Assembly (NCBI GenBank): GCA_932294295.1
Contig: OW028573.1
Coordinates: forward strand, 54,067,829 to 54,131,828
Length of the DNA stretch: 64,000 nt
Origin: Alitta virens
Taxonomy: Eukaryota > Annelida > Polychaeta > Phyllodocida > Nereididae
Direction: 5' to 3'
The notes beneath the pieces are model-generated. The model saw only the letters and a program-made list of their open reading frames with translations, was not told the DNA's origin and ran no database searches. How positions within the stretch are numbered: the first letter of the stretch is position 1; every line of letters starts with the position of its first letter. The position numbers were made by a program, and so were the translations under genes. Positions 47,250 through 59,039 of this stretch are shown piece after piece.

Positions 47250-47686
47250 TTAAGGTGGCAGTCCACTAATTCTTACACATTTTACCAGGTGCGCTTGGGG
47301 TTTCGGTCTTATGTTATTTAGTCCCGCACTAAAAGTAAGGCCCAACTGGTGCGATTGGATATATATATTAAAATAAATTTTTCTAGTAATTTAGTGTACA
47401 AAATATAGAGAGAAAAATAATTTTATTTTATTTCAGTGCTTGTTTCTCTCTGATGTCACGCAAAAAATTGTCTGATTGTGCTTATGAAGATGGAGGGAAA
47501 GAAGGTAAAATTGTGAAAACAATTTGTGGTTTTGCCCTTTTTAATGTGACTAAATTAATTTCTGTTGATTAAACCTACATAGAAAAAAAGAACTGATATT
47601 CAGATTCTTGTTTTAAATATTTTTTTATGGCTGACACTATACCATTAAATTATATAAGTATTTTTTTTAGTGGACTGCAACCTTAA
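47250..47686. mobile_element. TTAA-flanked MITE, copy 2
   Basis: Same termini as copy 1 (TTAAGGTGGCAGTCCACTAA and AGTGGACTGCAACCTTAA) and a clearly homologous interior, including TGAAGATGGAGGGAAAGAAG. About 437 bp, diverged by small indels. Confidence 0.8.
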
Positions 47687-50600
47687 TGCGATTGGATACT
47701 TATATACCAGATGGCATGACAGTAGCAGTTTTGCACTGGGCTGCCCTCTGGCGTATTTTCGGAACATTAATTTTGCATTATGCAGTTATTGTAGAAAACC
47801 CTTTGATATCTCTCAATACTGTCTCCTATGAGCCCCATGCAGTAAAATGTGTGTCTGAAATAACAAAAGTCCGGCCACGGTCATCATTTACGATCCAAAT
47901 ATATCTGCACAAATTCCAATTGCACATCAATTCACACCCACTCCATGTTCTCAAATAGGAAACTTCCCTTCATTATGCAATGGGATATAATATTGTTCAG
48001 ACTCGTATATATTCAGACAGAGTTATTCAGTAATATTATGTGTGTGTGTATAAATTCAGGCCAAGATGGTCAAAAATTTGATTGCAACGATTTAGCGGTA
48101 AAAAAATTCAGAAAGAGTCTCGCTAAATAAGAAAAATATATTAATAATTTTGATTTGGTAGATAAAGCTGTTGGCGGTGAAGGCATACCTGCTGCCTTTT
48201 GATTTGGTTAATAATGATCAAGGGGCAATGATGATGTGTGTCTGTGGATGGAATGGCAAGGGGCAGGGGGCATGTGCCAGGGGCGATTCCTTTTCTCCGT
48301 TGGTCTTTCTTTGCTTTGATCTTAAAGGATGACAACTTGTGACAGGTCAGTCAGGCTCAGTCTGGATTGATTGGAACAAAAGGATCTTTAGCAGCTATTT
48401 TCGACCTTCTGGCTTATCAAGGCCAATGGCGCCAAATACAGATAACAAGGAATTAATGATATTTAATGGGGGACAGGCACAAGCGGGTCTTTTGATGATG
48501 GTCATCGCTTGACCCCCAGGATCGCTGGACAAATGACCCTGCCTGCCCCTCCAGCCTTGTTTTGATAATTGCTACAAAAATACTCCTTCCGTTTTGTAGG
48601 TGTTCATTGGGGCATGCTTAATGCTCCCACCAACATCTATTACTGTCTTCTATCGCAGACCATTGTGTCTTAAATGCACTGACAGGTCCATAGTGCACCT
48701 CCCTGTGATCCGTTTCCGAATGGTCAACCAAGATGACCACTGGAGTGACCTGTCCACTTGCCCTCATCAACTACTGGTCAGTAACTGGGAGGTCTGATGA
48801 CATAGCTGTCTGCAAGTTCGGTTAACTTAAAATTGTGGAATTGTATGTCATAAGCAACAGGTGGTTTGCAGTTAGTTCACAACTTCTTGCTCACCGTAAA
48901 GTAGAGAACTTCTGCATTAAGATCAACATTGCCATGAGCCAAATTTTACAGGCCTTCATAGCGAAGTAGTCTCAATCGTGAGGCAGAAAACAATGGAAAG
49001 AATACACGTGGGCCCTAAAATTGGTGGTGTTCCTTGGGAGCCATATATGGGAGGTGGTCTTACTAGTCAGGTGGTTTTTTAAACCAGGTTCAACTCAACA
49101 GCAGTATGTTGTATTTGCTTACTCCCTGTCCCATCTACTTATTTGTCTGCATACTCATTTATTCTTACTTATTTTTATACATATATACATAAATGTTTTA
49201 CAAGTAAATAGATTATTTGTAACGTCAAGGTACAGACGTTTACAGAAAACTTTATAGGTATCGATATTTTTACGAAGACCTAAACCCAAAAAGTCCAAAA
49301 GATCACTGCTGATACTGCACTTTCCTTTTCTCCATATGTCCTGCACTTTCACACCCCAGCCCTTTTGAACTTGACCTCCACGTCCTGAAGTTTTGTCTTT
49401 GATGGATGAGAGGAGAACGTCCTGTTTGATCCTTAAAAGGATCTTCCATCATTCTTCAAACAATTCTTTCATTTTCTCTGATCCTGCTGAGATGTAAGCA
49501 ATTCCAGATCTATATTAATCTAACTTTTGAAAGTGAACAATGACTTTGCCCTAAACGTAGGACCTTGGAAGGTAGGACTAAAAGTGCTTTTATTCGAAAG
49601 ATTACGAGGGTTGGGACCTTCCACAGACCAGAATTGTTGCATTTTTAGAGTCTTTCTTTTATATTTGCATATCTTTTTGCACAGTTTTGACTATCAAGAA
49701 TGACGGACCTCATTTTGACCTAAAATTCGGGAACTTAGTCACCTTAAGGGGTACATAATTGAACAAGCAAACAAAACTGACTAACTTGTTCAATCAGTCG
49801 TTCTAGAAACATTCTCAATGTCTAAAACCCTGTTCATCCAGGCTAAAATGTTAACTTGACGAACATTAGAGATTTTTTGTGTGTCATGTCTTAATTTTAC
49901 GATAAATCACTGCAGTTGGGCAAGACTGACCAAATAATCTATTAGATAGATGCTATAGTTAGGCAACACTGACCAGGGGCATTGGAGCAAGCATAATTTC
50001 ATGTTGTAAAGATTTACTTGCATCAGACGTTGTCATTGAGTTGTAGGTCTTTGAATGTGGAATGGAGTTGAAGATCTATGATTTGGGGTCATCAAACTTA
50101 AATGGTTGAGTTATGTGATTACGATGGCAGTCCCTGTGGGGGCAGCAAGAGTAAGGGCACATTGTATTTGTTAACAAGATAAGTAGTTAGCCCCTTGGCT
50201 CCAGTGCCCTCCTTTCAGAATATTCACTTAGCCATAATGTAGCAATCTGTGATCTGGAATAAAAAGCTACGCCAGTTGCAACAAGGTGAGCAATTCGGTG
50301 ATGATTCTGTGATAAGTCTGCCTAAGATTGCAGTAGATGACTGCAGGGGAAGAGGGAGCATTTACCCCCATCTGATCCGATTTCACCCCTGCTGGACGTC
50401 CAGGGTGCAATATGATGGGCTGATTGAGTCAGGGGTCACTTTTGGGGGTCACCTTTAGCCAACTCTTTTGGGTAACTGTTCCTGCCCCCTGAGGTCCTTC
50501 CTGCTAAATCATCATACCCCTGGAGCAGTAACTTTACCCCCTAACTGCTGATTTCTTAGGTAAACCCCAATTAGTAGGGTTATTCTTGCCCAGCACTTTT

Positions 50601-53600
50601 TGGTACCCCCTCATTGTCCACAAGGGTTTCTTTTAACAGGGGTTATTAGCTGTTAGGCCAGCCTGCATAACAACGTATGTCCTTTGCCCACTGTTGAATG
50701 AGGCTTGGAATCTGACCCTTCTCAATGTAACTGGGATCAGGAAATGAGCCATACAAGGGTCAGAGGGTCATCTTCTCTTACATAATTGCTGCCCAACTGA
50801 CCCTTGGGCTGTCTTTTGACACCTGTGTCAATTTAGAAGCTCCCTGTCAAGCTTTTAGTTCCTCGGTGTAATTCTGTGAGGATCAAGCTGGATCTAGCCC
50901 TTTTACCAACAAAGCTCCAGATACCCCAGTCTTGTCACCATCTCATTATTTGGGTAAACTTAGTGGAAACCATTCTTGCTTTCCTGTTGCATAATGGAAA
51001 TTCTTTATCATCTCAGCATCTTATGTAATTTAACATCCTGAGCATTTGTATACAGTAGACTTAAGGGACACATTTCCCAACCCCTTAGCCTTGGATCTCT
51101 TAACCTGACAAGTGTTTGTCTTTTACGTAATATGGGAGTCGTAATACAGAGATCTTAAATTTAACGTTACAAATTCCATTTCAATGAGGAGGCCACCATT
51201 CAATCTGTGCCACAAAATTTCAATATTTGTTAACAGTTGTTATATAACTTTCGTAATATATTCCGGTTTGGTGCCCTTTACGCCAGAGAGGTTAAGTAAA
51301 GCATATGTCATGCTATGAAGTTGGTGTGAGCATGTTACGTGTACCGTACATTTGTTTACTAGCTCCTTAATTGTTTACAGGGATATCAAGCCTTAAAAAT
51401 GTAGTCATGTTACATCAGATAGGAATCCGCCATAATCCTTGTCATAACACGAAAGTGAAGTGAGAGAATTAACAGGGACAATGTTTTGTATTTGTTGACA
51501 AAAACACCTCCATGATAGCAAGAGGGTAAGCAGGTCTCACTGAGCACTGTTAATCTGGATTACCCAATTGACATTCCAGAGGGTAAGCGGTTACATAAAT
51601 AGCTGTGATGTAACATGATGTCACTTCTTTAGGACAATACAATGTACCACTAATTAAGGCCACTTCGCTATTAAGGCGGATTCAGTCTCGAATTTATGTT
51701 TAATTAATAAATGCATCAAATGTAAATGCCATGGATTTTTAATGTGCACATTCCTAGAACAGGATACCATTAATTCAATTTTAACCAGTTTTTTTTTTTT
51801 GGGGATGGGGGGGGGGGGGGGTTCATCAATAGGTGACCAAGAAATTTAGTTTGAGAAGCCAAGATATTTGTTGACTTTACTGTCTGATTGGTCAATTGAA
51901 CCTTGGAGGAATAAGAGAATTCCTCCGAGATTGAACCATCAAGGAATGGTTGATTCAACCAAATATGTTTGTATAATTATAAGGTCAACCATGCAAAACC
52001 TCCATTATACCTTGGTTGGTCACATGTTGATGTAAATATTAAAATAACCAATCTATGTTAACGTTTGATGATTTTTCATTTGTACTTTAAATCCACGTTT
52101 ACATATTGTTTTTACTTATTCTCAGGGTCAATTGTAAAACAGTTTTTTTGTAACTAAATTGTTTACCCTGAATAAATATATTTTATCAATCATTCAATCA
52201 ATCTTTCAAACTTTTTGGTCAATCGTTTTATCAGGTAGCACCAGATAGCTTGGTTGGTCACATGTTGAAATATATTTGGTTAAAACAACCAATCTGATTT
52301 TAGAGTGTTCGTATCATACTCCTTTACTTGTGAATCTATCGATCATTCAAATGACAAAAGCTGAAATGAATAGACCAACGATGCACTTAATATTTGTGCG
52401 AAAGTGTCACATAGACGATTCCATCTGTGAATTTCTTAATGCATATACCATGGTTTGTATTATATGCTCTACATTGAGTGTGGAGTGTAGTGGTCAGTTA
52501 AAGGATGACCAACATAACTGTCAAGAGAAAAGATGCTTCCTCAAGGAAAGTGTACACTTTGAATGGAAATGTCTGATGGGGAGTCAGATCTTGGGTTGAG
52601 GGTGATGAATAGACACATAAATATGATTAAGAGGGGTGCAGCCCCCCACTCCCCCTCCCCCAGGTGTTGTCTCCATAATTAACGATCCTGCCCAAGCCAA
52701 TTCACCTGTGGAATGGGGTACACCCCTTCCCCCCTAAAATATGAAAATTACCACGCGACTAATGCACCAGCATGGTTAGGTGAGAACGAGGGAGGTGTCT
52801 AAATGGGCATGAGGGAAAGAGACAAGTATGAACACTTAATATTTTAAGGGGCAATTGCAGAAAAAAAAATTGTGATATGATTGTGTGGAAACATAGAATT
52901 ACATGGTATCCTGGAAATATGAAGTTACTTGCGGACTGCTAGAAGAATAAATTTGTTGGCCAATATCGATATTTTCTGTTATGGCAGGTAAACAGTTGAG
53001 TGGAGAAATGTGTCTGGGCTCTTATATCCCTAGGTACTGCTAACTTCAGTATATTTATTGAAGTATATCTGTTTTACTGCATATATGCCAACTGAACTTT
53101 TGACCACTATAGACCCCATGCACCCCATTTGCCCAGGTGAACACATCATCTTTGGCGGAGGTGTCCAACCCTTCTTTGCTGACATTAATCAACAAACGGT
53201 GCAGGTTAATTTGCTGACCAGTGTCCAGTGATTATGAGGGGTTGAGGGGGCACCAGTAGCTGCCTGGGTCATGCCCCTGGGGTTCGGGGCAAGGGGGTGT
53301 TTTTGGTGACACTCAGGTTGGGACAAGGTGTCCCTGAGACTCCTCCATGTACAACACGGATTTAACCACAGGGGTCCCAGTGCACTATATGGACAAGCAT
53401 TTTCTAAGCTGTAATTTGCATTGAGTAATTGGTGTGTGTAAATGCAAGGCTTTTGTCTGCTTATAGGATGTAATTTCAAGCCCTAACAAGTTCATACACG
53501 ATTTGCTGTTGTATGCAAGTTTGGCTTGGGCATCTCAAGTGCATAATGCTTATCATTCAAGCCTGTTCTTTTTTGATCCAGTTATTGGTTAGCTTCGAGT

Positions 53601-54700
53601 ATGGAACCAATCCGTTCCATAAATATAAAATGTCAGTTATTGTATGCTTTGGAATTTGGAATTCCTCAGCTATAAATGCTTGAAATTAGCAGAAACTAGA
53701 TTCAATAATTGGCTTTGGTAAATGTGTGCAATTTGGAATTAACGATTATAAGAAGCAAAACATTATGTGGTTCAATAGAGAAAAGTTTCATCAAGAAACC
53801 ATCACAAATGATATGCAAACGACAAATAAACTCAATCCTCACACTGTCCCACCGCATATATGATAAGGTAAACTCCAATAAAACATTTAAACTTTCAGTC
53901 TTTCCAACTTGTCATCTGATCATTCACAATTAACATATAGTATGACCGTTTTAGATAGTAAACTTAGGTCTTTGATATTTCCTACCAACAAATAAAAGCG
54001 AGGATTTTGGCAAAGGTTCTTCTGCCAATCATTTTTGATTAGTTGCTTGAATGGACGAAACATTCCTTTGCATTGTGGAGTGAAGAGGATCCCGTGTTCT
54101 TTCCAAAAGACCAGAAAAAGGAAACACTTGCCTTACCTCGAACTGACACCTTTGATGTTTTCATAGTGGGCTGCTTCCAAATTGATGCACAGTTAGCACA
54201 AGCCAAGGTCAAGGCAAGGTCAGTTCAAGGGTGTATGATGGTGACTTTGAAGGTCATTGATCACCCTGACCTTTTTGCACCTCCAGGAGTGCTCTTGTGC
54301 TGCACATTGACAATGTTCTCTGCTCGATTTCATTAATAACTTCAGTACAATGGCACCGCTTCCACTTTTCTCAGCTTCCAACCAATAATCACCATCCCCA
54401 CAGCCTACTGCCCTCATAGTTTTTTCACACCTTAAAAGAAGGTCACACTGACACAAGACAAATGATCCTTATTAACCAGCTTGGGGTCATTTTTTGTGAA
54501 CCTTGTAATGTTTTATTGCTTTCAATACATACATGAAGCACAAAAAGTGCACAAAAGTGCACAAGCACAGACAGAGATCAAAGGCATCAATACAATAACT
54601 TCCAATGGAGCAAAAATCTTTCAAAACTAAGGACATGACCGTGCTGATCACTATCAAAAACTTTTTTTTTTCTCAAATATTGAACTAAACAACTCGACAG
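47687..54700. other. Gene-free stretch, no coding or RNA feature supported
   Basis: About 7 kb without a recognisable exon, transposon protein or structured RNA. Open frames here are below 110 residues and lack motifs. Small repeats occur, for example CTTGGTTGGTCACATGTTGA at about 52010 and 52250, each followed within ~45 bp by AACCAATC, its partial inverted partner. There is a G tract near 51806. Much of the sequence is less AT-simple than the flanks, so it could hold regulatory DNA or a non-coding RNA, but nothing proves it. Confidence 0.4.
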
Positions 54701-54708
54701 CTGTAGCC

Positions 54709-54880
54709 TATACATACATATATTCATACATATATACATAGATTTATCTCCACAGGAATTTGGGCTTTTAGTCCGGTCTGGTATATACATACATATATAC
54801 ACACTTATATACATACATACATACATATATACATACATACATATATACGTACATATATACATACATATATCCATAGATTT
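54709..54880. repeat. ATACATA-type microsatellite
   Basis: Irregular runs of TACA/TATACATA units. The open frames with MYICMYV-like translations on the minus strand are artefacts of this repeat. Confidence 0.95.
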
Positions 54881-54884
54881 ATAC

Positions 54885-57810
54885 ATTCTTCCATCATGTC
54901 TTGCTTTTTCTTACATAATGACATACTTATTAAAGACTGCCCTATTAAAAATCTGAAACACTGGTCTGGTTGGAAAGGTAATATGGGGACTGCATTTTGC
55001 ACAGGTGCCTCTTCGTTGGTCACATCAACACACAAAACCATATGTTGTAATGATAATGTAATGTTCGTAAACGATTATCTAATAATATGTTCAATATTAA
55101 TCAATCACACCGGATTAAATGCAATTGTAAAAACATATATATAGTATGAAGAAATTATGATAAGTAATAGTTATTTAATACGTTTTCATTATTTTTACTT
55201 TAGCTTGGTGAAATTATAGCTACTTTCTCCAGGACTTTAGCAATTAAATAATAACTATTACAAAAAAAAAAAAGATGCTATACATTAATATTCACGAAAC
55301 TGTCAACTGAACATGCTGTTGTACATTATAGTTCCATGATTACTGTTATCTCCTATGCAATCAAAACAATGATGACTTCAGTCTTTTGTTGTTTTTGCCA
55401 CTTTTATTCTACTCAAAATATGTTGATATATTTGGTGAATCTACAATAAAATAAATAAGCAAAACCAAAAGGTTGTATATAACACACACTTTACATTATA
55501 TAATTACCTCACATCAATAACCTTACATGAGCAATATGTGAAAACTAAATAATATGAATGATTGTTAATTAACATCAAGGAATTTACTTACATCAAATTG
55601 TGGCATTGTGGCAGCACAGGAAATATAATATATCCAGATAGCATTGTATTGATATAAAACAAGTTCCTTTCATTGTCCATATTCGTGATATTGTCTTATC
55701 TGTACAAGTGAGTCTCTTTAACTTGCAGGATACATGGCTTACATGTTGTTTGTTATTGTGACAATAGAGAAGCTGTTATGACATGACATTGTGTGAAAAC
55801 TCAAACATTAAACATTTAACACCTTGGGAAACTGTAATATTTTTATAACAGTTTACAACAATTACTTCATATTAGCAGTTTGGATTTAATTGATAGGTTG
55901 TTGATCTAAAATGCCAGAAATACATTCAGGAACAGTTTGGAAGCTATTTTAAGTTTTGTCATCCCATGTACTATTTTGAAGCAGTCTTAATTATATTATG
56001 GCGTTAGAACTAATTTGTTAGAACTAATTTGTTAGCCTGGAGAAATAATCCCATGACTGTCTTTCTTACCCTCGCCGCTAGGTGCTTTACTTGGCCCGTG
56101 TCGCCCTCTTGCGTTTATGCACGAAAACAGTCCAATTCATTCGTCTGGCAGTTTTGCACGGAGACCTTGCGATGCTGACCAATGTCTTGTTAACACGTCT
56201 GACAGTTTGACCCCAAACGTTGCCATGGAATAATTATGGAATTAACAGATCGTTTTCCAATTAAGTAAAGGAAATATTCCATAACAGAATTTCACTTAAA
56301 GCGGAGATAGTTACGTTCATTTGATGCCATTGATCTATAGGTAATAGGCCTACATACAATAGAATTGTTTTGCTGTCTGAGCTCACAAGGAAGTAAATAA
56401 ATAAATATATGTAAATCCATAAAATTGCTAGGAGAAATCTATGTGAAAAGATAAAATAATAAATACATAAGAACATAAAAAATTACATGTTATTAAAAAC
56501 GCGCACAGCAGAGGGGTAAAAACTATTAAAAAAAAGTTTGTTGCCAAAATATAGAACTAAACTAGGTCTATGCAATAAAGGAAGACTAAAAATAAATAAA
56601 AAATTGAGTGAAATTTACACAGAGCCTTAATGTTGGTTTTGAAGACATTTTTCCTTGTGAAGTTCCCTTAATTGTAAAAGGAGGAAATGTCTTTTTTATA
56701 TCACAAATTGAAGGACACAACCCTATAGTCCTAGTCCCAGCCATATTCCGGGTGCAATAAATCTCCCCGGTCTTGGTATGGCGCCTCAGCATGGTCTATT
56801 TCACGGCTATCGGCCTGGTATGCGCGTCCAGCCCTATTCCCTCATTCCAGACATTGTTTTGCATTTTATCGAACTCATCATCTGCATCATGCTCAGCTGC
56901 TGAAGCCACTTCTTAATGATGCAATTAAAATGACTCCATACCTGAGCTGCTTGCAGTCTCCCATCTCTGATTGATTGATCCAATAAATGGCTTGATGCTG
57001 ATAACAGTGTCAAATGGAATGCTACTTGTCAATCTAATGATCCTGACGTATTGTGTAAAATATCATCATTGGGCGTACCTAGACCATCACCTTGTGCCTG
57101 AGATTTCGAGTGTTTATTAATTTACTGCACACGATATTTTTCCTGGGGTTTTCCGATAATACATAATGATGAAACTTGCAGTGTAGTAGTATTATTAATA
57201 GAAAATGCTCAAGACGAAAACACTCACTTCGGCCATTTTGGTCATAGGACAACCTGACCACTCCTAAAAAGACAAATTATGATCGACTCTGATACATGTA
57301 TACCTGTAAGTGGGAATTGTGTTGATTCCATTTCATTTACAACAGTTCATAACAAAATTGCTCACTTTTTCGGGTGGTCAAGCAGTCATAAATTCTGCAT
57401 ATGATTGATGAACTGAGGCAATAATTCATTGTGTTCAATTAACACTCGAAAACTACACCGATCTGGTGTACTCATAGTTATATGGAGACTACTTATGACT
57501 TATCATTCTCCTCTAAGCAATTAAACGGCTAATAAAAAATGGTTGTCCTCTATCTGGAGGACAAGAGAGTTATCAGACAGATCATATATAATAATTAAGT
57601 GCTCTTCCCGGTGAGGTTAATATAGAGTTGATAGTACTGGGTAAATACTATTTGTAGACCAAGGCAAAGAACTCGAAGTGGTGTGTTTGGTTTGGCCATT
57701 ATGAATCTCAATGTGGGGGAGATGCGTTTCCTCTTTTCTATTTATGGGTTTGGTCAATATCACAATGAGTCCTGTCACACGACTGGTGTTGTCTTTTACA
57801 GTTGAACCTG
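54885..57810. other. No gene recognised
   Basis: AT-rich stretch without supported features. GTTAGAACTAATTT is repeated in tandem near 56006-56030. Confidence 0.35.
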
Positions 57811-57814
57811 TTTT

Positions 57815-57903
57815 AAGACCACATCACTAACGCAATCAGGATCTTCCATTTGAAATTGATAGTCCTGACTGCGAGGTGGTGGTTTTAATAGTGATGTGGT
57901 CTT
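57815..57903. repeat. 89-bp hairpin-forming inverted repeat
   Basis: AAGACCACATCACTA (57815-57829) is perfectly complementary to TAGTGATGTGGTCTT (57889-57903). Inside, CGCAATCAGGA pairs with TCCTGACTGCG with one mismatch. The outer context (CAGTTGAACCTGTTTTAAGA) resembles termini of Tc1/mariner-like MITEs, so a transposon remnant is more likely than a microRNA precursor. Confidence 0.75.
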
Positions 57904-57909
57904 GACCAT

Positions 57910-58950
57910 TTGGACCCAAGACCAGTGAGACCACTTTACCGTTAAGATTAATTAGCAAAATGTTCACCAAGGATGGTCTTTCATGCAGGTGCAAAGATTA
58001 TTACAGTGGAAAGTTCTCTCGTTATACATAATTCTGATGCTTCATTTCTCACGATTTTAAACTTGTATAGGCTAAAGTTAGATGTGATGTCAACCTACCT
58101 ACACATTTTACAAGAGGTCGTTTCTTCAAAGAAGTACGCTGCAGGTGTGGGTGCAGGCAAAAAAGTATACTTTGGAATTTTTTACAACCCACAGAAATGC
58201 TCAGCCACCTTCGCACTAAACGTGACATTTTTCTTCCAAACCAACCGACCCTTGCCTGTTGCTTTTCACTTTATTTTCCCTTTTCTTTCACAATGAATCT
58301 TTCCGTGAGGAGACCCCATCTTTCTGCTGCTGTTTTCTCTGCAACTGTTACTCCCCAGCCACAGTGTCTCCTGCATGCAAAAATTGCAGTTATTGACTTG
58401 AGTGTAGCCACTTATACCATGGAGCCACCAGCTAGACTCAAATGGCATTCTGCATGAAACTGCATGGAACTGACTCCAAAGGCTTTCGTGACTTGAACTA
58501 TTACGTATTGTAAATCTCAACCGTTCAGCGTTTAGATCCCCACGGAGTACAAAACACGAAGTCTGCCCATGTTTATGTGTGTAGGTTTCACTCTACTGTT
58601 TGTTTGTTTGTTTTGCGGTTGGACCCTCTTCGCTTTTACACATCCAAGGGCGTTTTATTTTACTTTCTGCCCATGGTTACTTTATCATTAGTTGATTTAG
58701 TTCACTTCTAGATAAAAACATTTTAAACAAATTTACAAAGTTGGAAGTGGTACCTATATTATGTCCATTCAACGTTGCAAAAAACTGTAGTGAAAAATGT
58801 AAATTTTAATTTTATAGCATGAATTTTACACACACACAAGTTGACATTATAATTATTATTATTGGAGCATCTTCTGGTGTAAATTGGCAATGGCAATTTA
58901 AACAGATTGTGTGTGGACAAAGCCATCGATTTGCTGTTGATGTAGAATTC
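57910..58950. other. No gene recognised
   Basis: An open frame of 107 residues at 57973-58296 has no motif and no splice context that I can support; treated as chance. Confidence 0.35.
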
Positions 58951-58954
58951 ATCC

Positions 58955-59027
58955 GCCTCGATGGCGCAGTAGGCAGCGCGTGAGTCTCATAATCTCAAGG
59001 TCGTGAGTTCGATCCTCACTCGGGGCA
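58955..59027 (+). tRNA. tRNA-Met (CAT), elongator type
   Basis: 73 bases folding as a complete cloverleaf. The acceptor stem GCCTCGA pairs with TCGGGGC, followed by a discriminator A. The D stem is GCGC/GCGC. The anticodon arm TGAGT-CTCATAA-TCTCA carries anticodon CAT, with the T-T mismatch at the top of the stem also seen in vertebrate elongator tRNA-Met. The T arm is GTGAG-TTCGATC-CTCAC. The internal A and B boxes are intact and a TTTT terminator lies at 59031-59034. No intron, no 3' SINE body, so this is a real gene rather than a SINE head. Its elongator rather than initiator identity rests on the arm sequences. Confidence 0.96.
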
Positions 59028-59030
59028 CAA

Positions 59031-59034
59031 CTTT
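59031..59034 (+). terminator. RNA polymerase III T-run terminator of tRNA-Met
   Basis: Four T residues a few bases after the mature 3' end, the normal minimal Pol III stop. Confidence 0.8.
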
Positions 59035-59039
59035 TGTTA

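Noticed and set aside
54043..54336. 97-residue plus-strand open frame
   Set aside because: No recognisable domain, no neighbouring exon, and composition like the flanking non-coding sequence.
54587..55041. Tyr/Met/Cys-rich open frames on the minus strand
   Set aside because: They are translations of the ATACATA microsatellite.
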